A DNA stretch of 64,000 bases, taken from an uncultured Reyranella sp. GTDB taxonomy: Bacteria > Pseudomonadota > Alphaproteobacteria > Reyranellales > Reyranellaceae. Shown piece by piece: positions 35,747-44,161 of the stretch. The notes under the pieces were generated by a model. The model saw only the letters and a list, made by a program, of their open reading frames with translations, was not told where the DNA came from and did no database searches. The stretch covers positions 1-64,000 of the forward strand of contig NZ_CAMFKM010000004.1 of NCBI RefSeq assembly GCF_945957355.1, in the 5' to 3' direction. Position 1 is the stretch's first letter, and each line of letters starts with the position of its first letter. Both the position numbers and the translations under genes were made by a program.

Positions 35747-37168
35747 ATGTCGGTGACGGTCGGTTGGTCGGCGCTCCTGAAGCGCGAATGGTTGCCCCTT
35801 CTGGTGGCGCTGGTGGGCTGCGTGCTCCTGCATTCGATGAACGTGCTCATGCTGGCGACGGTGCTGCCGAGCATCGTCGAGGAGGTCGGCGGCACGGCGA
35901 TGATGAGCTGGCCGACCACGGCCTTCCTCGCTTCGTCGATCGTCGCGGCAACCTGCACCGGCCGCCTCACGGCGCAGCTCGGTGCCCGTGCGGCCTTCTG
36001 TGCGGGAGCGGTCGTGTTCGGCGCCGGCGCCCTGGTCTGCGCCGTGGCGCCGTCGATGGAAACGGTGGTGGCCGGCCGCTTCGTGCAGGGCTTCGGCGGC
36101 GGCGTGTTGTCGGCGATGGCCTATGTGCTGGTCGGCAAGTCGTTTCCCGAGCCGATGTGGCCGAGGGTCGCCGCGCTGCTTTCGGGCGCCTGGAGCATGT
36201 CGGTGCTGATCGGCCCGTTGATGGGCGGAGCCTTCGCCATCTGGGGCAACTGGCGCGGAGCCTTCTATGCCGTGACCGGTCTCGCGGCCCTGCTGGCCCT
36301 GGTGGCAGCCCGCGCCCTGCCACGGGCCACCGCCGACACGGGAAGACCCGGACGGGCGATTCCGATGGGGCGCATCGTGCTGATCTGTCTGGCGATCGCC
36401 ACCATGTCGGCGGCCAGCGTCGTCACCCTGGCGGCCGCCAAGGCGGGACTCTTCCTGACGGCGGTCGTGCTGCTGGTGACGATGATCCTGCTCGATCGCC
36501 GGTCGGGCGCGCCGCTCTTCCCGAGCGATTCCTTCTCGCTGAGGAGCACCACCGGCGTCGCCATGTGGTTCGCGCTGCTGGTCTCGATCGCCTACAGCCC
36601 GCTCTCGATCTTCGTGCCGATCTTCCTGCGGACCCTGCACGGGTTCGATCCGCTGGCGGCGGGCTATACCGTTGCCGGCGCCTCGATGGGCTGGACCGTC
36701 GCCTCGCTGGTCGTCTCGGGCTGGTCGCCCCGAGCCGCCGGGCGCTTGCTGAGCGCGGGGCCGCTGGCGATGGCAGTGGGCCTGGCCGGCGTGGCAGTGC
36801 TGATGCCGGCCCGGCCGGTCGTCGTCCTGCCGGCTTTGATCGCCCTGGTGGGCCTGGGCATCGGCACGTGCTGGGGCTTCGGCGTGCAGCGGTTGATGGG
36901 CGGCGCCAGGGCAGGAGAGGGCGATCTCGCTGCCTCCGCGGTCGCGACCGTGCAGCAGACCGGCTTTGCGCTCGGAGCCGCGGCGGCCGGCATCGTCGCC
37001 ACCCTGTCGGGGCTCGCGCGCGGGCTCGACACGCAGGGCATCGCCCATGCGGCCTTCTGGGTGCCGGCGAGTTTCGTGTCGGTTGCCCTCGTGGCGGTTG
37101 TCGCCGGCGCTCGCCTGGCGCTGATCGCCGGTCGCGCAGATGCTAACAAGGCCACAATGCGACGTTGA
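35747..37168 (+). CDS. MFS transporter (DHA2-like drug exporter family)
   Basis: A 473-residue integral membrane protein with about 12-14 helices. After MSVTVGWSALLKREW it has helix 1 LLVALVGCVLLHSMNVLML, the MFS loop GRLTAQLGARAAFCAG and motif C-like GAWSMSVLIGPLMGGAF, typical of proton-coupled antiporters. The ATG at 35,747 sits just before helix 1. It is divergent from the repair operon. The substrate cannot be inferred. Confidence 0.85.
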   Translation: MSVTVGWSALLKREWLPLLVALVGCVLLHSMNVLMLATVLPSIVEEVGGTAMMSWPTTAFLASSIVAATCTGRLTAQLGARAAFCAGAVVFGAGALVCAVAPSMETVVAGRFVQGFGGGVLSAMAYVLVGKSFPEPMWPRVAALLSGAWSMSVLIGPLMGGAFAIWGNWRGAFYAVTGLAALLALVAARALPRATADTGRPGRAIPMGRIVLICLAIATMSAASVVTLAAAKAGLFLTAVVLLVTMILLDRRSGAPLFPSDSFSLRSTTGVAMWFALLVSIAYSPLSIFVPIFLRTLHGFDPLAAGYTVAGASMGWTVASLVVSGWSPRAAGRLLSAGPLAMAVGLAGVAVLMPARPVVVLPALIALVGLGIGTCWGFGVQRLMGGARAGEGDLAASAVATVQQTGFALGAAAAGIVATLSGLARGLDTQGIAHAAFWVPASFVSVALVAVVAGARLALIAGRADANKATMRR

Positions 37169-37189
37169 ATTTCGGGAGCGGGGGCGACC

Positions 37190-38659
37190 ATGGCGGTGGT
37201 GAAGATCCAGGCGAACATCGACCGGACCTACGAGCGCTTGAATACGGCGATCGACAACATGTCTCTGCGCGACAGCTTCGTTGCGCCACGGCCGACGCTC
37301 GAAGAGCGTATGCAGGCCGGCAAGGCCCTGCGCGCGCAGGTGCCGCGCGCGTCGCACGCCCGCTTCGAGAAGGCTTCGGATCGCCCCGATCCGGTCGCCA
37401 TCCTCGAGGCGCAGAACGAAAGCCGGGTGCAGAAGCTGGTGCCGGTGCGGTTCGCGCGCATGCTGGCCTCGCCCTTCGCCTTCCTGCGCGGCTCGGCGGC
37501 GGTCATGGCGGCCGACCTGTCGACCACGCCGGTCACTGGCATGGGCGTTGCGGCGTGTGGCGACATGCATGTCTCGAACTTCGGGGTTTTCGCCTCGGCC
37601 GAGCGCAACCTGATCTTCGCCATCAACGACTTCGACGAGGTCCATCCCGGCCCCTGGGAATGGGACCTGAAGCGCCTCGCCGCCAGCGGCGCGGTTGCCG
37701 TGCGCTTCATGGGCGGCGATCGCGTCGTGGCGGAGGAGGCGGCGCAGGCGATCGTGCGCTCCTACCGCAAGCGCATGCGGCGCTACGCCGACATGGGCTA
37801 TCTCGACATCTGGTACGACCGGATCGACGAGCGCGCGGTGCTGGACACCCTGTCCCCGCGGGCGCGACGCGGCGCCGAGCGGCTGATGGACAAGGCCCGC
37901 GCCAAGGGACATGTCAGCGTTCTGGAGAAGCTGACCGAGCAGGTCGATGGCGAGCACCGCATCATCGAGGAGGTGCCGCTCGTCGTGCGCGAGACGCATA
38001 CGGCGGCGGGCACCCCGGCCAATGAAGCGCTCGACATGATGCTCCAGGCCTATGTTGCGTCGCTGCCGATCGACCGGCGGATGCTGCTGTCGCGCTATCG
38101 CATCGTCGATTCCGCCCGCAAGGTGGTTGGCGTCGGCAGCGTCGGCACGGGCTGCTGGATCCTGCTGCTGCAAGGCCACGATCCCGACGATCCGCTCTTC
38201 CTGCAGGTGAAGCAGGCGCAGGCGTCCGTTCTTGCGCCCTATGTCGACCAGCAATTGAGGTTCGAGAACCAGGGCAGGCGGGTCGTCGTCGGCCAGCGGC
38301 TGACGCAGGGCTCGCCCGACATCTTCCTCGGCTGGGGCGAGGGCGACGGCAAGGATTTCTACGTCCGCCAGCTCGCCGACATGAAGGGCAGCATCAAGTT
38401 CAACGAGAGCGACACGAGCGGCATCGACGGCTTCGTCGAGTACTGCACCCTGTGCGGCTGGGCCCTGGCGCTGGCGCATGCCAAGTCGGGCGATCCCGCC
38501 ATGATCGCCGGCTACTGCGGCAACGGCGATGCGCTCGACGAGGCGATCGGCAAGTTCGCCATGGCCTATTCCAAACAGACCGACGAGGACCACGAGGCGC
38601 TCGACAAGGCCCGCCGCACCGGCCGCATCCGGGTCGCCGCGCAGGAGATGGTGAAGTAG
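37190..38659 (+). CDS. DUF2252 family protein
   Basis: The 489-residue soluble protein has the DUF2252 pattern: RFARMLASPFAFLRGSA, CGDMHVSNFGVFAS, FAINDFDEVHPGPWEWDLKR and RQLADMKGS. These resemble kinase-like (aminoglycoside-phosphotransferase-like) active-site segments, with NDFDE as a possible metal site, but activity has not been established to my knowledge. It is 21 nt downstream of the MFS gene, perhaps co-transcribed. Confidence 0.88.
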   Translation: MAVVKIQANIDRTYERLNTAIDNMSLRDSFVAPRPTLEERMQAGKALRAQVPRASHARFEKASDRPDPVAILEAQNESRVQKLVPVRFARMLASPFAFLRGSAAVMAADLSTTPVTGMGVAACGDMHVSNFGVFASAERNLIFAINDFDEVHPGPWEWDLKRLAASGAVAVRFMGGDRVVAEEAAQAIVRSYRKRMRRYADMGYLDIWYDRIDERAVLDTLSPRARRGAERLMDKARAKGHVSVLEKLTEQVDGEHRIIEEVPLVVRETHTAAGTPANEALDMMLQAYVASLPIDRRMLLSRYRIVDSARKVVGVGSVGTGCWILLLQGHDPDDPLFLQVKQAQASVLAPYVDQQLRFENQGRRVVVGQRLTQGSPDIFLGWGEGDGKDFYVRQLADMKGSIKFNESDTSGIDGFVEYCTLCGWALALAHAKSGDPAMIAGYCGNGDALDEAIGKFAMAYSKQTDEDHEALDKARRTGRIRVAAQEMVK

Positions 38660-38738
38660 TCGCTTCGACCTCGACCGAAACGACGGCGCGGGCGGCCGAC
38701 CTAGAACCTTCCCGTCAGCAACGACAGGAGAAGCACAC

Positions 38739-39056
38739 ATGGTCGATCTTCATTCACTGAAAGACGGGCTCGTCGTCACGGCGTTCTGGGAGGCCATCCC
38801 CTCCGAGGCCGACGCCGTCGCGGCGATCGTCCGCGAGTACCTGCCGCAGGCCCAGCGCGAGCCCTGGGTACTCGCCTTCCAGATCCATCGCTCGATCGCG
38901 GAGCCCGGGAAGTTCTTCTTCTACGAGGTGTTCCGCGACGAGGCGGGTTTCGCTTCCCACCAGGAGACGCCGCACTTCAAGGCGCTCATCGTGGAGCAGG
39001 CGCTGCCGAAGCTGGCGAAGCGCGAGCGCACGCAGCACCGCTTCGTCTGTCAGTGA
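38739..39056 (+). CDS. Antibiotic biosynthesis monooxygenase (ABM) domain protein
   Basis: The 105-residue protein starts MVDLHSLKDGLVVTAFWEA, with ACAGGAG upstream. It has the dimeric ferredoxin-like ABM pattern: QREPWVLAFQIHRSI, FFFYEVFRDEAGFASHQETP and HFKALIVEQALPKL. ABM proteins include quinol monooxygenases and heme-degrading enzymes; this one cannot be assigned more closely. Confidence 0.85.
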   Translation: MVDLHSLKDGLVVTAFWEAIPSEADAVAAIVREYLPQAQREPWVLAFQIHRSIAEPGKFFFYEVFRDEAGFASHQETPHFKALIVEQALPKLAKRERTQHRFVCQ

Positions 39057-39066
39057 AAGGAAAGGT

Positions 39067-39151
39067 CCCTCACTTCGTTCGGGATGACAATGTTGTTGGA
39101 AATTGCGCCGTGCGCCGATCCAAAAATCCTGTCATCCCAGCGTAGCGAGGG
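39067..39151. repeat. Imperfect inverted-repeat element, possible terminator or REP-like repeat
   Basis: CCCTCACTTCGTTCGGGATG (from 39,067; arm ends 39,089) pairs imperfectly with the arm at 39,130-39,151 that ends CGTAGCGAGGG. It fills the 110-bp gap between convergent genes. Elements of this type (CCCTCGCTACG...GGGATGACA) are a recurrent dispersed repeat in alphaproteobacteria. Confidence 0.65.
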
Positions 39152-39166
39152 ATCTTTGATCCTTCT

Positions 39167-41209
39167 TCAGGCCGCCGCCGCGTCCTTCCAGGGAGCGACT
39201 TCGAGCCAGGTGCTCTGGTAGGTCGCGCCTTCGCCCATGTCGCTGTAGCGGTCCGAGCAGAGCATGTTGATCGTGCCGGAGATGGCCTCGCCCACGGGAC
39301 GCTGGCCGGGCACCAGGAGGACGCCCGGCTGGACCTCGTCGGCGACCTTGAGGATCAGGCCGATCTCGCCGCGGTCGTTGAACACGCGCACCGGGGCGCC
39401 ATCCTTCAGCCCGCGCTTCGCGGCGTCGTCGGGGTGCAGGATGCAGAAGGGCTTGCCCTCGCGCTCGCGCAGGAAGCCGACGCCGGAGAAAGCCGTGTGG
39501 GCCTGGAAGTAGCCCGGCGCCGTCAGGAGCCGCAGCGGCCACTTCGCGGCCTCCTCGGCCTCGACGGGATCGGCTTCCCAGTCCGGCATCGGCGGCAGGC
39601 CCTGTTTGGCCAGTTGCTCGGAATGGAATTCGAGCTTGCCCGACGGCGTCTTGAAGGGCTGGCCGTCCCAGTCGTGCTTGATGTTGAGCGGCACGCCGGC
39701 GAACAGCTCGTCACGGTCGACCTTTGACGCGGGGCCGGTCGAGCCCTTGAAGAATTCCTCGGCCGCCTCGCGCGGCGACAGGGTGAAGATCCTGTCGGTG
39801 ATGCCCATGCGCTGCGCCAGCGCCTGCGCGACATGGAAGTTGGAACGCGCTTCGCCCGCCGGCTCGACCGCCTTCTGGCCCCACTGCATCCAGTAGGCGC
39901 CGTAGGCGCGGTAGAGATCGTCGGTCTCGAGATAGTTCGCGGCCGGCAGCACGATGTCGGCATAGCGCGCCGTGTCGGTCATGAACGGGTCGTGCACGAC
40001 GGTGAACAGGTCCTCGCGCATCAGGCCCTTCCGGACCTTGTGCACTTCGGGGCAGGTCACGACCGGATTGTTGGCGGCCACGAACAGCGAACGGATCGTC
40101 GGATCCTTCATGTTGAGGAGCTCTTCGCCGAGACGCAGGTGGTTCACCATCCGCGCCGTCGCCGGCCCGGAGGGCTTGCGCACCGCCGCATAGTTGAGGT
40201 CGCACGAGGCGGCCGTGAGCAGCAGCGCGCCGCCACCCTTGACGCCGTAATGGCCGGTGACGCCCGGCAGCAGCGCCACGCTGCGCAGCGCCTGGCCGCC
40301 ATGGGTGAGGCGGGTCATGCCCTCGCCGAGCCGGATCAGCGCGGCCTTGGCGTGGCCGTACATCGAAGCGAGCTTCTCGATGTCCGCCACGGGCAGGCCG
40401 GTGATCTCGGCCGTGCGTTCCGGCGTGAACTTCGGCAGTACCTCGCGCTCGACCTTGTAGAAGCCGAGCGTATGAACGTCGATGTAGTCGCGGTTGGCCA
40501 GCCCGTCGCGCACGAGGATGTGCATGACGCCCAGCGCCAGGGCGGCATCGGTGCCGATCCGGATCGGCAGGTAGAGATCGGCGGCCCGGGCACTGCGCGT
40601 GCGACGCGGATCGATCACGACGATCGGCATGCCGGTCTTCTTGCGCTGGCTCTCGGCCAGCGCCCAGAAATGCACGTTGGTGGCCGCCAGATCGGCGCCC
40701 CAGGAAATCACCAGGTCGGAATAGATGACCGATTCAGGATCGGCGCCGCCCACCGGGCCCACCGTCATCTCCCAGGCGGTCTCGCAGCACGTGTCGCAGA
40801 CCGTACCGGCCTGCAGGCGCGACGTGCCGAGCGCATGGAACAGGCCGTTCACCAGGCCGCGGTTCATCAGCCCCTGATGGGCGGAGTAGGCGTAGCCCAG
40901 GATGGAGAGCGGGCCGCTCTCCGCGATGATGGTCTTCCACTGGCCGGCGATCTCGTCGAGCGCCTCGTCCCAGGTGATGGACTTGAACTGGCCCGAGCCC
41001 TTGGGCCCGGTGCGGCGCAGCGGCGTGGCGATGCGCTCGGGAGAGTTCACCAGGTCGCTGTCGCGGTTGACCTTGCCGCAGGCAAAACCAGCTGTGTACG
41101 GCTGGTCGGGGTCACCCTGGATGCGCACGACCTTACCGTTGTCGACATGTGCAATGAGCGAGCACATGTCGGGACAATCGTGAGCACAGACAACTCTGAC
41201 AGATTTCAC
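39167..41209 (-). CDS. Molybdopterin-dependent oxidoreductase (DMSO reductase superfamily)
   Basis: The 680-residue protein begins with an iron-sulfur motif, VCAHDCPDMC followed by FACGK, fitting a [4Fe-4S] cluster at C8, C12, C16 and C44. Molybdopterin domains follow (WGADLAATNVHFW, VIDPRRTRSA, LPGVTGHYGVKGGGALL) and a molydop-binding C-terminal domain (LHPDDAAKRGLKDGAPVRVF). The segment AGTVCDTCCETAWEM lies where the Mo ligand is expected, so a Cys ligand is plausible. No Tat signal or small subunits are adjacent, so it is probably cytoplasmic. The substrate is unknown; formate-dehydrogenase-like and thiosulfate/polysulfide-reductase-like groups are both possible. Confidence 0.88.
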   Translation of the reverse strand: MKSVRVVCAHDCPDMCSLIAHVDNGKVVRIQGDPDQPYTAGFACGKVNRDSDLVNSPERIATPLRRTGPKGSGQFKSITWDEALDEIAGQWKTIIAESGPLSILGYAYSAHQGLMNRGLVNGLFHALGTSRLQAGTVCDTCCETAWEMTVGPVGGADPESVIYSDLVISWGADLAATNVHFWALAESQRKKTGMPIVVIDPRRTRSARAADLYLPIRIGTDAALALGVMHILVRDGLANRDYIDVHTLGFYKVEREVLPKFTPERTAEITGLPVADIEKLASMYGHAKAALIRLGEGMTRLTHGGQALRSVALLPGVTGHYGVKGGGALLLTAASCDLNYAAVRKPSGPATARMVNHLRLGEELLNMKDPTIRSLFVAANNPVVTCPEVHKVRKGLMREDLFTVVHDPFMTDTARYADIVLPAANYLETDDLYRAYGAYWMQWGQKAVEPAGEARSNFHVAQALAQRMGITDRIFTLSPREAAEEFFKGSTGPASKVDRDELFAGVPLNIKHDWDGQPFKTPSGKLEFHSEQLAKQGLPPMPDWEADPVEAEEAAKWPLRLLTAPGYFQAHTAFSGVGFLREREGKPFCILHPDDAAKRGLKDGAPVRVFNDRGEIGLILKVADEVQPGVLLVPGQRPVGEAISGTINMLCSDRYSDMGEGATYQSTWLEVAPWKDAAAA

Positions 41210-41271
41210 TACGCCGCCTCCCGAAGGGTATCGCGGCTGTAGTTTAGCAGAAGTCGAAATAAGAAGAGGGC

Positions 41272-41541
41272 TTACTTCGTCTCGGCGTCGGGCTTGGCTT
41301 CTGCCTTGGCCGGATCGGTCTTGTCGCTGCCGATCATGCCGAAGCGATTGCGGAAGCGCTGCACGCGGCCGCCGCGATCGATGCTCTGGCGCACGCCCGT
41401 CCAGGCCGGATGCGTCTTCGGATCGATGTCGAGACGCATGGTGGCGCCTTCCTTGCCCCAGGTCGACTTCGTCTCGAAGGACGAGCCGTCGGTCATCACC
41501 ACCGTGATGGTGTGGTAGTCGGGGTGGATCTTCTCTTGCAT
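41272..41541 (-). CDS. rpmE: Ribosomal protein L31
   Basis: The 89-residue protein starts [20 protein letters not shown] and continues with [15 protein letters not shown] and HPAWTG, the alphaproteobacterial L31 pattern. No Cys is present, so it is the zinc-free (C-) form. It carries an unusually charged tail after [12 protein letters not shown] of about 20 residues. Divergent from cyaY. Confidence 0.95.
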   Translation of the reverse strand: MQEKIHPDYHTITVVMTDGSSFETKSTWGKEGATMRLDIDPKTHPAWTGVRQSIDRGGRVQRFRNRFGMIGSDKTDPAKAEAKPDAETK

Positions 41542-41668
41542 ACTATCTCTCCAGCGCTTCAGGGCCGATTCCGACCGGCCGGCGCAATAAGGGCGGGGAT
41601 ATACATTCCCCGGGGAGCGGCGACAAGCTGGTTGTACGGCCCCGTCATGGCTTGTAGACCGGCCAGCC

Positions 41669-41974
41669 ATGAGCGATTCAGCCTTCGAAACCCTTGCAGA
41701 CAGCCTGCTCGCCACCCTCGAGGAGGCGCTGGGCGACCATGTCGACGCCGAACTCCACGGGGGCATCCTGACGGTCGAGGGGGACGCCGGGACCTGGATC
41801 GTCAACAAACATGCGCCCACCCGGCAAATCTGGCTGAGTTCGCCGGTCAGCGGCGCCCGGCACTATGCCTTCGACGAGGGCAGCGGACGCTGGCAGGACA
41901 CAAGGGGTGGCGGTGAGCTGCTCGAGGTCCTGGGCACCGAACTGGGCGTCGAACTGGCGTGGCAGGCGCCATGA
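41669..41974 (+). CDS. cyaY: Iron-sulfur cluster assembly protein CyaY (frataxin)
   Basis: The 101-residue protein matches bacterial frataxin: [18 protein letters not shown] supplies the acidic first helix, then [20 protein letters not shown] and [20 protein letters not shown]. It binds iron and modulates IscS-driven FeS assembly. The stop overlaps the ABC exporter start (ATGA), an unusual coupling. Confidence 0.92.
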   Translation: MSDSAFETLADSLLATLEEALGDHVDAELHGGILTVEGDAGTWIVNKHAPTRQIWLSSPVSGARHYAFDEGSGRWQDTRGGGELLEVLGTELGVELAWQAP

Positions 41975-43725
41975 ACCGGTTCGGCGGACTGGCCCTGCTG
42001 GGGCCCTATCTCAAACCCTATCGCGGCCGCACGATCCTGGCGCTGCTGTCGCTGCTGGTCGCGGCGGGGACGGTGCTGGCGTTCGGCGCCTGCCTGCGTG
42101 CCCTGATCGACCGGGGCTTCGCCCAGGGGCGGCCGGACATCCTCAACTACGCCCTGGCCTCGCTGCTGGCCGTCGCCGTCGTGCTGGCGATCGCCTCGGG
42201 CGCGCGCTTCTACCTGGTCTCCTGGCTGGGCGAGCGGGTCGTGGGCGACCTGCGCCGCGATCTCTTCGACCACGTCGTGCGGCTGGGGCCGGCCTGGTTC
42301 GAGATCAAGCGTTCGGGCGACGTGATGAGCCGCATCTCGGCCGACGCGCAGCTCATCGAGCAGGTGATCGGTTCCTCGGCCTCGGTGGCGCTGCGCAACA
42401 CGCTGATGTGCCTCGGCGGCGTGGTGATGCTGGTGGTGACCAATCCCAAGCTCGCTCTGTGGACGCTCGCGGTCGTGCCGCTCACCGTTGTGCCCATCGT
42501 CGTGTTCGGCCGGAAGGTGAGGGCGCTGTCGCGCGAGGCCCAGGCCCGCATGGGCGAGATGGTGTCGGAGGGCGCCGAGACGCTGGACGGGGTCCGCACC
42601 GTGCAGGCCTTCGCCCAGGAGGACCGGGCGGCGCAGCGCTTCGGCGAGGCGACGGAGCGGGCCTTCGTGGCCGCGACGCGGCGGGTGTCGCGTCGCGCCA
42701 TCATGACCACGCTGGTCATCTTCATCGTGTTCTCGGCGGTGGGCTTCCTGCTGTGGATGGGCGGCCACGACGTGCTGACCGGCCGCATCAGCGCCGGCGA
42801 TCTCTCGGCCTTCGTCTTCTACGCGGTCCTGGTCGCCAGTTCGGGCGGCGCCATCAGCGAGACGATCGGCGACCTGCAACGCGCCTCGGGTGCCGCCGAG
42901 CGGCTGGCGGAGCTGCGCGCCGAGCCGCCCTCGATCGCCGAGCCGGTCAACCCCAGGACGCTGCCGAAGCCGGTCCGGGGAGCGGTGGCCTTCGAAGACG
43001 TCTCGTTCCGCTATCCGACGCGCACCGACGCGCTCGCCCTCGATCGCTTCGACCTCGCGATCGCGCCCGGCGAGACGGTGGCGATCGTCGGTCCCTCGGG
43101 CGCCGGCAAGACGACCGCCTTCAACCTGCTGCTGCGCTTCTACGATCCCGAGAAGGGCACGGTCCGCCTCGACGGCATCGACATCAGGGATCTGGCTCTG
43201 GGCGACCTCCGGCGGTCGCTGGCCGTGGTCCCGCAGGATCCGACCCTGTTCAGCACGTCGGTCGCCGACAACATCCGCTATGGCCGGCCCGACGCCAGCG
43301 ATGCCGAGGTGCGGGCCGCCGCCGAGGCGGCCTCGGCGCTGGGCTTCATCGAGGCCCTGCCGCATGGCTTCGCGACCGACCTCGGCGCGCGAGGCGTGCG
43401 TCTCTCGGGCGGGCAGCGGCAGCGCATCGCCATCGCCCGGGCTCTGCTCTGCGACCCGGCCGTGCTGCTGCTCGACGAGGCGACGAGTGCCCTCGATGCC
43501 GAGAGCGAGCTGGCGGTCCAGCAGGCCCTGGACCGGGTGATGCGCAACCGCACGACCCTCGTCATCGCCCATCGCCTGGCCACGGTGCAGAAGGCCGACC
43601 GCATCGTCGTTCTCGACCAGGGACGGGTGGTCGATGTCGGGACCCATGCCGAGCTTGTGGGGCGGGGCGGCCTCTACGCCCGGCTGGCGGAGCTGCAGTT
43701 CAACGTATCGACAGCCGCCAGCTGA
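41971..43725 (+). CDS. ABC transporter, fused permease-ATPase (MsbA/exporter type)
   Basis: The 584-residue half-transporter has a six-helix membrane domain (residues 1-310) and a C-terminal ATPase: GPSGAGKTTAFNLLLRFYDP (Walker A), VPQDPTLFSTSVADNI (Q-loop), LSGGQRQRIAIARALL (signature) and VLLLDEATSALD (Walker B). This is the type I exporter layout of lipid A flippase or multidrug half-transporters. The ATG at 41,971 lies in the ATGA overlap with cyaY. Substrate not assignable. Confidence 0.9.
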   Translation: MNRFGGLALLGPYLKPYRGRTILALLSLLVAAGTVLAFGACLRALIDRGFAQGRPDILNYALASLLAVAVVLAIASGARFYLVSWLGERVVGDLRRDLFDHVVRLGPAWFEIKRSGDVMSRISADAQLIEQVIGSSASVALRNTLMCLGGVVMLVVTNPKLALWTLAVVPLTVVPIVVFGRKVRALSREAQARMGEMVSEGAETLDGVRTVQAFAQEDRAAQRFGEATERAFVAATRRVSRRAIMTTLVIFIVFSAVGFLLWMGGHDVLTGRISAGDLSAFVFYAVLVASSGGAISETIGDLQRASGAAERLAELRAEPPSIAEPVNPRTLPKPVRGAVAFEDVSFRYPTRTDALALDRFDLAIAPGETVAIVGPSGAGKTTAFNLLLRFYDPEKGTVRLDGIDIRDLALGDLRRSLAVVPQDPTLFSTSVADNIRYGRPDASDAEVRAAAEAASALGFIEALPHGFATDLGARGVRLSGGQRQRIAIARALLCDPAVLLLDEATSALDAESELAVQQALDRVMRNRTTLVIAHRLATVQKADRIVVLDQGRVVDVGTHAELVGRGGLYARLAELQFNVSTAAS

Positions 43726-43777
43726 GACTTCACTTTAGGTCTGTCGATAAAATCGTTGAATTTCAATGAAGTGGTGG

Positions 43778-43794
43778 ATATGGTTAATCCATAT
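43778..43794. promoter_or_regulatory. AT-rich hairpin downstream of the ABC exporter
   Basis: ATATGG-TTAAT-CCATAT is a 6-bp perfect stem in the AT-rich start of the intergenic region. Terminator or leader function for the small ORF just after it is possible. Confidence 0.35.
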
Positions 43795-43825
43795 TACGAA
43801 CCTCATTTCAGACCTGAAGATCATC

Positions 43826-43939
43826 ATGTACTCCACGGACCCTGCGACCCGCTTCCTCTCATGGTGGCCCGCGGCCCTGATCGGCCTCGCCACGCTCCTG
43901 AACAGCCTCGCTGAAAGCGTCCAGACGCTCCTGACTTAG
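43826..43939 (+). CDS. Possible 37-residue small membrane protein
   Basis: An ATG frame starting MYSTDPATRFLSWWPAAL encodes 37 residues to a TAG. The middle is hydrophobic (SWWPAALIGLATLLNSL), which could form one membrane helix. The ribosome site is weak (GAAG) and no family is recognised. It lies alone in the 436-bp gap after the ABC exporter. Treat as a candidate. Confidence 0.3.
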   Translation: MYSTDPATRFLSWWPAALIGLATLLNSLAESVQTLLT

Positions 43940-43983
43940 AGTCTTCCGGGCGGGATTGAATCAGTCGACCGTTCCAACATCGA

Positions 43984-44093
43984 CCTCACCCTGAGGAGCG
44001 AACGCAGTGAGCGTCTCGAAGGGTGGGCACGAGCACCGCGTCTGTTGCCCCTCCTTCGAGACACCGCGCTTCGCGCGGCTCCTCAGGATGAGG
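43984..44093. repeat. Long imperfect hairpin repeat
   Basis: Nested inverted repeats: CCTCACCCTGAGGAGC (43,984-43,999) pairs with GCTCCTCAGGATGAGG (44,078-44,093), one mismatch. GTCTCGAAGGGTGGGCA (44,013-44,029) pairs with TGCCCCTCCTTCGAGAC (44,046-44,062), two mismatches. The text resembles a dispersed intergenic repeat common in alphaproteobacteria. It sits after the convergent acyl-CoA ligase gene. Confidence 0.75.
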
Positions 44094-44161
44094 TAAGTGC
44101 AATTCATTTCCGGCCAACCTCTCAAGATGAGGTGAATGGCTCGAAGCGAGACGGAAGGCCT

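Noticed and set aside
35687..38740. A 1017-codon open frame on the minus strand
   Set aside because: It lies antisense to the clear MFS and DUF2252 genes; its translation is repetitive Arg/Gly/His-rich and matches no family. Such long antisense frames are common in high-GC DNA.
39167..41209. A selenocysteine in the molybdopterin enzyme, as in formate dehydrogenase H
   Set aside because: No in-frame TGA; Cys residues (VCDTCC) occupy the expected region.
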